Assembly (NCBI GenBank): GCA_944989445.1
Contig: CALYLW010000985.1
Location: forward strand, 183,950 to 247,949
Source of the DNA: Ampullaceana balthica
Lineage: Eukaryota; Mollusca; Gastropoda; Lymnaeidae
Direction: 5' to 3'
Length of the DNA: 64,000 nt
Part shown: one piece after another, positions 56,680 through 64,000 of the stretch
Layout of the letters: the number at the start of each line of letters is the position of its first letter
Numbering within the stretch: position 1 is the first letter of the stretch
Translations under genes and position numbers: made by a program
Notes under the pieces: model-generated
Database searches by the model: none
Told to the model about the DNA's origin: nothing
What the model saw: the letters and a program-made list of their open reading frames with translations, nothing else

Positions 56680-57444
56680 TACGGCTGCGAATATTAATGA
56701 TTAATTTCTCGATAAATCGTTAAACATTTTTAACGATTAAATTTGTTTTTTAATTATTAATCGACCCACCACTTATAAATGTACTGGAAGTCAAAAAGTA
56801 AAATATTTCGGCCGATAAATATAAACAAATTTCCGGACTATTACACGAACATTTTGGTTTTAAACTATTGACAGACGTGAATGTTCAAAATGTTGATAAA
56901 GGTTTTTGTTTCCATTGAGAGAAATCGTTTGCCTACCATGCAATGTTCTCTCTAAGTCCCTCTTTTTTGTGCAAAATTTTACAAAATTTGCTTCGCGGTG
57001 ATTCTATACTCCTGCGTGGCGTCGGTCAAATATCTGCGCAGCGACGCTGATTAAAGGGGACATTCCTACCATGGTTCTAACACTACTAACATATCACCTG
57101 CAAACCAAACATCCACTACAGTCTACAAAATCAGAAACTTCAGCTGAGACAATCTAAAGCTATGTGAACGATTATACAGCTCGGCTGGTTATATTTTCAA
57201 TAAGACCCGCTCATCACTTGAACCAAATAATGTCAATACACTTGTCTGTTAGCGTTGTTGTTTAAACGATGTTATATAAAGAAGACATTCCAGTGTTATT
57301 TCGATTTTCGACAAGTACGTTTAATAAATGTTACTTATGACATCGTAAATTTAAATTTTTGGCTTTAATCGAAATTAACGATTAATTTATCGTTAATTTT
57401 TCAAAAGTTAACGATTAAATTTAAATTATTCGTTAACAGCCCAA
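56680..57444 (-). mobile_element. Non-autonomous hAT element just upstream of gene D
   Basis: Aligns throughout with 31582-32339: same ends (TACGGCTGCGAATATTAATG on the left, and a right end GTTAACAGCCC), same AACGATTAA subterminal blocks, and the same interior (ACCACTTATAAATGTACTGG, TATCACCTGCAAACC, AGACAATCT). The flanking 8-mers do not match. It ends 40 bp before the ATG of gene D, just ahead of its splice acceptor. Confidence 0.85.
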
Positions 57445-57484
57445 ATAAAATATTGGTATTAACTAACTTTCTTAAAAATTTCAG

Positions 57485-59242
57485 ATGGCAAATTTCGGTA
57501 AGAAATTTCATTATTTTATGTTTTAACAAACAGTTTAATAGTTAATTAATATCATTTTTTTAATGGCAAGTGCCATCATAAAAAGACATTTTAAAAAAAT
57601 ATTTTTAAAAAACTATTCTAAAAGTATAGCTAAAATTTAATTATGCCAAATGTTTTTTTATTTAATTTTCCACTCATTTACTGAGTGTAGTTAAAATTTT
57701 AAAAACAAATTCTAATAACAACTTTAAAAAATAGAAAGGACATAACTGTCGAACTCAATAACCAAATGAATAATGTGTCAACTACGATGAAAAATAGCAT
57801 AGTTAAATGAAAAACTGAAATTTTCTTTCAAAAATTAATAACAACCAATGGAGAAACATACACATTACTGATCAATTTAAATGATTTGTAAGTCCTACTT
57901 AGCAATGAATAGAGCGGTTGTTTTATCTAAATGCTAAACGCCTAAAGGAGTTGTTTGTTTAAAAAAAAAGCATTAAAACTAATTTAGAGTTAATAACCAA
58001 ATAATTTCATTAATTATATATATATATAATTCTTTACATTACAAATATTATTTGTCATTTTTTGTTGATTAAATTATTTAAGTGACATGTGTTAATCTTT
58101 AAGTTTTATACTGATAAGTTTCAAAATTAGAATATTTAAGTTACCATTCCTAATTTAAATTAGATTATACACTGCTGTTTCGTTATTTTTTTATTAATTT
58201 CAATATTAGGAATTAAACGATTTTATTTTAAGTTGTGCATGTGTGAGTGCATGTGTGTGTGTGTGTGTGAGTGTAGGTGTGTTACTGTTAGACGATTATC
58301 TTGAACTAAAATTACTTTCAGAGGCTGCAGATGATGGCGTGCCTATTAAAGTTATAGTTCCACCAAATCAAGTGCTAAAAGAAATTATTGTTCAAATAAC
58401 TGATGTTAACGGAGATGACATTACAGTAGCAATGGTAATTTGATAAATAGTTGAATATTTTTTTTTATAAACGGCCACTTATGTAACATGTAACGTGTTG
58501 AACAATGAAGAGGGTAGATTCAAGTATATGTAAAAATGTCATATACTTTGGAAAGAAAATATTGCCTATGGAAATATTACTAAATTCTTTTTTTTTAAAG
58601 TATATATAGATACATTGAAACCCTATTGATTACTATGAATCATCATTCTTGATTTTTATAATTAAATACATTTATTTTTATCAATTTAGTCAAAATAATT
58701 AAAGGAAACAAAAATGCATATGTCAGCGGACACCTAATTTAATTAATTTTATTAAGAGATAGGAATGTGGAAATTTCAAGTCTCTTCTTGAAAGAAATTA
58801 TATTTTGATTTTATAAAATTGTGCTGACATTCTTTCTTTGTAAAATTCTTTCTATTTCCAATTTCATGTATTTGTTTTGGCCCTTTTATTATAACAGCTT
58901 TTTTGGCTCACAAAACATTTTTCTTTTAAATTATAAAATCAATAAATAATTTGTTACATCTATAAGTATTTTAAAATACATTTTTATAATTATCTATAAT
59001 ATTACTACTACTAATTTCATTTTATTTTTAAATTCTTGATTTTTAATTTTTATTCATTTTTTAAGGTAAAGGCCTCAATATTAAAATCTGTACAACTTGA
59101 CGAATCACTAACGTACACTTTCGTTGGCAACTTAGACAATGGACAAGCTGAAAGATTAAAGGATGATAATTTCTTCACTGATTATTTTGATTATATCACT
59201 AAAGGTTTTTTTACTTTAATATGTACTAAGCCAAAGAAGTGA
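57485..59242 (+). CDS. Array gene D: 100-aa protein of an unnamed tandem family
   Basis: Three exons: 57485-57497 (ATGGCAAATTTCG, donor GTAAGA), 58322-58434 (acceptor TTACTTTCAG, donor GTAATT) and 59066-59242 (acceptor TTTTTTAAG, stop TGA). The product begins MANFEAADDGVPIKVIVPPN, continues EIIVQITDVNGDDITVAM and VKASILKSVQLDESLTYTFV, and ends FFTDYFDYITKGFFTLICTK plus PKK. Phases match the other members. The CAG acceptor abuts the ATG, so exon 1 may be a 13-nt coding microexon joined to an upstream noncoding exon. The last exon is 12 nt longer than in B and C. AATAAA-like signals occur at about 59565. A hAT element lies 40 bp upstream of the ATG and could affect the branch point or promoter. 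Function unknown. Confidence 0.83.
58247..58275. repeat. (TG)n run in intron 1 of gene D
   Basis: A short imperfect GT run about 50 bp before the exon 2 acceptor. Confidence 0.85.
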
Positions 59243-59905
59243 GCTAAAGGCATCATAAATTTTCCATTTGCCTATGTAAAGTAAAAAAAAATATATATAT
59301 TAATATTTTTGTGTTTCTATATTGTAGAATGAATTATTTATAGCCTTAAATTTCGTAAAAGAATCAAAGACAATTTTTAAAAAATGTAATCATTTAATTA
59401 TTACAAAAACATTAAAAGCAATTTATTTTTTTTTATTTTGAACTGAAAAAAAGTAAGATTTCTTTAAAGATATTATACTTGTATGGTCAATTATGATAAT
59501 TTAAATCTATTGTGATTTAAAATAGTGCGGCGTATGAACACCATACAATTTCAATAAGTTAAGAAATAAAAATAAATTATATTGAATTGTACTAGTGCAA
59601 ATGACGTGACATCTATATGTAAAAGAAAAAGCTTCATTATTGAATTTATAAAATTGTTTACATATAAATACATTAGATCATTAATTATAAATAATAAGGT
59701 CCCATTCCATGATGACAATAACATTGCAATATCTATTTTTGTCTTTGACCCAATTTACTCTATTAAACATTTCATTATTTAAATTGGTATAATTATTTTT
59801 ACATTTCAATGAATACTAAACAAAAATACATGAATCTATCTTTATTTCTAAAATTTTGATTCAGACTCATTAAAATAAATTTTAATTTTAATAAATAAAT
59901 AAATA
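59243..59905. other. 3' flank of gene D
   Basis: AT-rich, with AATAAA-like signals at about 59565 but no other recognisable content. No homology to the B and C flanks was noticed. Confidence 0.5.
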
Positions 59906-59907
59906 TA

Positions 59908-59979
<72 letters not shown>
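59906..59979. repeat. (TA)n-(TG)n microsatellite
   Basis: A TA run followed by about 20 GT units, abutting the 5' LTR. Open frames on the minus strand through it are artefacts. Confidence 0.96.
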
Positions 59980-59980
<1 letters not shown>

Positions 59981-60203
59981 TAGTGTGCATACCCACACAG
60001 TGACGAACCATGTGCACTGCACCGAGATGCCCTAGGGATGATAGAAGACAGAAAGTAGATAGAGAGAGTGACGGTTTGGTGCGCGAAAGAAAGAAGTGAA
60101 TTTTGTGAATACAGTTCCATTATTGTGTAAATAATAACTGTTAGAACTGCTTTAGTCACACATGTGTGAACCTGTTTCAAATCTAAGCCTCCTCACGGCT
60201 ACA
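59978..60203 (+). repeat. 5' LTR
   Basis: Starts TGGTAGTGTGCATACCCAC and shares with the 3' LTR the blocks GTGACGGTTTGGTGCGCGAA, AGAAAGAAGT, ATACAGTTCCATTATTGTGT, AACTGTTAGAA and GTGAACCTGT. The end is placed at GGCTACA by position only. Confidence 0.75.
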
Positions 60204-60281
60204 GTTTTTGGCGCTGCGAGCAGGGTTATAAAGGTGAGGATAGTTGTTAAAAAGAAAACAGTATCACACAATAAATATAGA

Positions 60282-61160
60282 ATGGAACAACAAGCTGAGG
60301 AAGTACAATTTACTTGTCTGCCGAGGTTGCCAAGGTTCACGGGTGACAGCGGGGCAGAGCCATTCGGAAAGGAGGTATCACTCCTTTTACAATTTCAGCC
60401 CATGTCCCCAGCTGTAGTGGTCACATGGATACTGGGCGCATTACAGGGGCGTGCCCATTTAAATGTACTGGATCGTACGCCTGAGGAAATTAACAACCCA
60501 GAAAAACTGCTGCGCAATAAAGTGCAGAACTGGGGTGAACAGTTGGGTGCCACTTTTACCGCAGCGTTTTACCGACGCCAACAGGGCCTGGGAGAGACAG
60601 TAGACGACTACGCGGCGGCATTACGAAATCTGTACCAACTGGCGAATTCGGCCCGACAAGGCATCCTGGCGAACGAAAAGCTGAGAGATGAATTTATTCA
60701 AGTTCTTCAGCCGGCTTCCCTACGTCGTGACGTATATATAAGGGCATATGCCTGATTAGATGCTGGTATCTCCTATGAAGATGTCCTGAATTAGGCCCAG
60801 CTATGGATGAGGGAGGACTTCACTGATGTTGCCACCACTGCCCAACTCCCAGAAGCACCGGGGCCCGATCTAAATCATCTGACGAGTCACCTACTTGCCT
60901 ACATAGATCAGCAAGTATAAGCTCTCTGGGAAAAGTTACAGCCATCTACAAATTCAACCAGAGATAATCCTGATTCTAGACAAGCTGATTCTCCATCATC
61001 ACCCAAGTCAAGCCAGCGGAAATTTTGTCGCGAAACAACGCTGTGTCTTTGGTGTAATAGAACATGCCATGTCGAGGTTGACTGCAATGCTAAAAAAATA
61101 CTCGTCCCACCACAATGGTACACCTCATTTCCTTACAACCTCAAGTGTATCTGGTAACCG
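60282..61160 (+). pseudogene. Retrotransposon gag, broken by stops
   Basis: From ATG 60282 the frame is open to a TGA at 60753-60755, then continues in the same frame with at least two further stops to a zinc knuckle. N-terminal part: EVQFTCLPRLPRFTGDSGAE and later VVVTWILGALQGRAHLNVL, typical of Ty3-like gag (an LPxFxGD-type start, then a capsid-like helical region with DDYAAALRNLYQLA). The nucleocapsid zinc knuckle CLWCNRTCHVEVDC (C-x2-C-x4-H-x4-C) is encoded at 61044-61085. Gag forms the particle that packages the element's RNA. With the stops this copy cannot make full-length Gag. A start at 60162 is possible by frame but lies inside the LTR. Confidence 0.82.
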
Positions 61161-62233
61161 GAAAAAAGGCTCGAGGGTCTGAGAGTTTCACTCCAGCCCA
61201 ACAAGTCGCAACGTCACGCTCCATGTAAACGTCCTCGTGTTCGCAGTAAAAGAAAACGGGGACATGAGGGCCAGCTATAACATCAGTTGTCATCAACACA
61301 CTGCACAGAAGCAACGTTATGTTGTGAGAGACATGTCGCCTCGTCCACTGAGGTACAGTAAGAACATTGACTGGGGGACTGGCTGTCACGACGACTATAA
61401 AGAACGGCCAATCAAGCGCCGTAACAATCGTCGGAAATCAAATAGTGGATATCCAACTCCAGATATCCCACTACTCTCCAAGACGACCTATCAGGCCGAT
61501 TGCTTTCAGCGGCAATTCCCACAAGACAAAGCTACAAAGCAAAGCATTTGCCTACGCCGTCAGATGTCTACTTTGGAGAGAGCACAAGCGATACTTACAA
61601 AGGCCCTATCCGACCCAGGAGAAAAAGATACAGGCATAAGAAGAATCACTCGGCCCCTAGTGCAACCGGCAACAGCACTACACCAACGAACACTGTCTTA
61701 ACAGAGCCTGTCACGCCCGGACGGTCTCAATACATGGATGACCTGGGTCACGAGTACAACGGTCAGATGGACCTGACCATAACACACCATCACCACTCGC
61801 CTAAGCACATTCAACCTACTCAGTGTATCAATAAGTCAGTGTGAACTGAGCTACCAGAGTACCGCGGCTAGGATACTGACTACTCAAGAGTTTGTCAGAC
61901 TACAAACGCGATGAGCCTACTCCCTCAAACTATGCTGCGCAGATCACTAATTGCGCAGAGATAGTGAACACTTGGAGCTATCCCATGAACAATGTCGATG
62001 AAACCCAAACGGGTCTTACCATTGACTTTTGTTGGTTGTATGTCTAATTATGGTGACTATGTATTTTTTAAATGTGATAGATAACATGTATTGTTGATCA
62101 CTGAAAATTTCTTAGGTACGATACTAAGAGAAAAGTAACCTCATTGAGTGTATATATGAACTACATATTATATATGTTATATAATAGTATTTTAACAGTG
62201 AGTGCGCTGGGATTGAAAGGCCTGGGGTAAATG
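61161..62233 (+). other. Internal region of the LTR element without recognised ORF
   Basis: Less AT-rich than the surroundings. Overlapping open stretches (61237-61701, 61367-61639, 61500-61844) show no protease, reverse transcriptase, RNase H or integrase motifs. A YMDD stretch near 61732 lacks the surrounding reverse-transcriptase sequence. It may be a remnant of a lost coding region or filler in a non-autonomous element. Confidence 0.5.
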
Positions 62234-62466
62234 TGACAGTGTGCACACCCACACAGCACCGCACCATGTGCACCGCTCAGAGATGCATTAGGGACGATAG
62301 TAGACAGGAAGTAGACAGCGAGAGTGACGGTTTGGTGCGCGAAAGAAAGAAGTCAAAGTGGTGAATACAGTTCCATTATTGTGTAAATAAAAACTGTTAG
62401 AAACAACTGCTTTTGTCCCAATATTTGTGAACCTGTATCCAGAAAACATGTGGATGTTTCACGGTG
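62234..62466 (+). repeat. 3' LTR
   Basis: Starts TGACAGTGTGCACACCCAC, with the same blocks as the 5' LTR but visibly diverged, so the insertion is not recent. The end is estimated. Confidence 0.75.
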
Positions 62467-62477
62467 ATGGGCAGGAG

Positions 62478-64000
62478 CAGTGACGTAGCGAAAGGGGGCA
62501 AGATGGGACACTTTTTTAGGGGCGGCACATTCCTCGTTGTTAAGTAGTTTCTAAAAATGACAATTTTAAAGACAGTGGAAATTCTTATCAAAATAAAAAT
62601 AAAAACAAAATAGGAAATTAAGAAAATGAATACAGAAAATATCGTAAAAATGTAAACGTTTCCACTGCCAAACTGAACTGAAATAGCAAAAGGCTTAAGT
62701 AGTATGATCTGCTGGTAAATTAATTTATTGTTCAAATTTGACAGCCACTCCTGTTGTGAAAGTGAAAACTTATGTATACTGTCAATTTCAAACATGAGCC
62801 AATCAAATGCTCCGGGCGGCACATTATTTGGGGGTGACAAATTCCTCATATTTTGTTAATGAGCTTTTTAAAATTCAAGGAAAGAGTTTAAAAAAAATAA
62901 TAAACGACCCATATTAAAATGCGGGAACTTTTATAATTCCAAGACTTAAAACTCCATGAGTCCAAAGTCTTCTGACGCTAATGCTACTGAACTAAAAACC
63001 AATGGGCTGAAGTAGCATAAAACAGGACGCAGTTGTGCTAGCACATGTAACTGATTTAAATTTGACAGCGGCTCTTCTTGAAGAAGCGAAAATTGATTTA
63101 TCTTAAAATCCAAAATCAACCTCTAAAATATCTGCAGCATACATGAAATTAATTGATATAAATATACAGGTGTTAAAGAATGACCCAAAACTTGCTGAAA
63201 CAGTTCATTAAACCTGATTTATGTACTTGCTGCTCCAACTGAAAAAAACTTTCAACTATTTTCGGTACACTAAAACAGTGTTAACGCATTTTTTCAATGC
63301 TCACACTACATAGGAACAATCTAATTGCTGCTATAAGCAATGCTTTTCAACAGATTTCAGGATAAAAAATAGTGAATACACAATTGGAGTCTTTTCGAGG
63401 ATACTTTGACAGCTATAAAAAAAACTGTCAGAGGCAGATAAAGGGCTAAACACACGAATAGACACAGGAACTTTGCTAGTCACATTGAAATATGTTTCTT
63501 TTATATATTTTTATAATTTGAAATTATGTACTACCTTGAAAAATGTAATTTACGAAGACAACGTGGCCCAAAATTATAGTGCTAAAAATGCATTGCAGAT
63601 GCTAATTACAGAGAAATTAATGCACTACTTAAAGGATACTTTGACTTTTTCTAAAAATTGTATGGGTATGACATATCATTATAATTAAAAATTTATTGTA
63701 AAAGAACGGCAGAGCAATTTATTGGCGATCAAAGCGAATTTGTCGCCATTTTATGTGGGGAGAAAAATGAAAATAAAGTTATATTCATCATAAGATGCTA
63801 TTACTGTAGAATTTCATGTAGCGATTTTGTTGTTAGAGAATTCGGAAAACAATTATGACTTACGTACACCAGATAATCTTCTGGACTTTGAATGACAATT
63901 GTGAGGGTAGCTTCTGTAAAATTAAGTTAACGAATAATTGATAACTATTATTAATGAATACACCAAGATTGACTAATCTATAGCTATTTTGGCTTTGAGC
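62478..64000. other. Unassigned stretch, possible hAT left end at 62478
   Basis: CAGTGACGTAGCGAAAGGGGG at 62478 resembles the hAT end at 6282 (CAGTGGCGTAGCGAGGGGGG). A GGGCGGCACATT motif occurs near 62521 and 62813. No right end is inside the window, and no transposase motif was recognised in 62880-64000. The frames at 62397-62849 and 63473-63688 are not credible genes. Confidence 0.35.

Larger units (their letters stand above)
59978..62466 (+). mobile_element. LTR retrotransposon carrying only gag
   Basis: Two similar direct repeats at about 59978-60203 and 62234-62466 bracket 2 kb of internal DNA with a gag-like frame and a zinc knuckle. I see no protease, reverse transcriptase or integrase motif. 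A sequence TTTTTGGCGCTGCGAGCAGG follows the 5' repeat where a primer-binding region is expected, and the 3' repeat is preceded by the purine-rich AGGCCTGGGGTAAATG. The element would need enzymes from another element. Exact LTR ends and a target duplication were not fixed. Confidence 0.8.

Noticed and set aside
59799..60180. Open frames rich in Thr-His and Ile-Tyr on the minus strand
   Set aside because: Translation of the TA/TG microsatellite and the LTR start.
61731..61745. YMDD as a reverse-transcriptase active site in the LTR element
   Set aside because: No other reverse-transcriptase motif surrounds it and the frame is short.
62397..62849. 150-codon minus-strand open frame
   Set aside because: It crosses the LTR end and a possible hAT terminus. 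The composition is hydrophobic AT-driven codons without a recognisable domain.

Overview
The window is AT-rich animal (eukaryotic) DNA that is mostly noncoding: microsatellites, decayed transposons, introns and a few very short exons. The mix of content suggests a lophotrochozoan, most likely a mollusc such as a gastropod: tRNA-derived SINEs and a non-LTR LINE sharing a GATAA-type 3' tail, many hAT elements with perfect 8-bp target duplications, and ADAM/ADAMTS-like protease remains. That assignment is inference, since no marker gene is present. No tRNA, rRNA or CRISPR locus was found.

The main finding is a plus-strand array of four paralogous three-exon genes, here called A (23050-24668), B (30379-36156), C (47783-49450) and D (57485-59242). 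Each has a start exon of 13 or 25 nt, a second exon of 101 or 113 nt and a last exon of 165-207 nt. The intron phases are 1 and 0 in all four, and exactly 126 coding nt precede intron 2 in every gene. The products are 96-110 aa, acidic, without a signal peptide or membrane segment. I do not recognise the family by name. The order of predicted strands and helices, and a C-terminal FTDYxxYITxG stretch, resemble a ubiquitin-like beta-grasp fold without a conjugatable Gly-Gly end; this is a hypothesis. B and C are the youngest pair: their 5' flank, intron 2 and several kb of 3' flank align, and both blocks carry the same LINE relic at a matching position.

Region by region. 1-10 kb holds an inverted repeat, a small hAT MITE and a nested pair of hAT elements (6282-10037). 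10-15 kb holds one strong and one weak M12B (reprolysin) metalloprotease relic and a 44-bp minisatellite with higher-order structure. 15-21.5 kb holds a LINE 3' end, a hAT element with a ZBED5-like transposase relic, and a hAT element with a MITE inside it. 23-36 kb holds genes A and B with two SINEs, arrays of a GTCGAAACGTCC-like unit, and MITEs and a LINE fragment in the introns of B. 36-47 kb holds a SINE, a young RTE-like LINE with an 84-bp target duplication, a hAT MITE, another LINE relic and a hAT transposase relic. 47-60 kb holds genes C and D with a LINE relic, a candidate Helitron 3' end and a MITE close upstream of D. 60-62.5 kb is an LTR element carrying only a broken gag. The last 1.5 kb is unassigned.

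The four array genes are probably the only functional protein-coding genes here. Everything else that looks coding is transposon-derived or a pseudogene.
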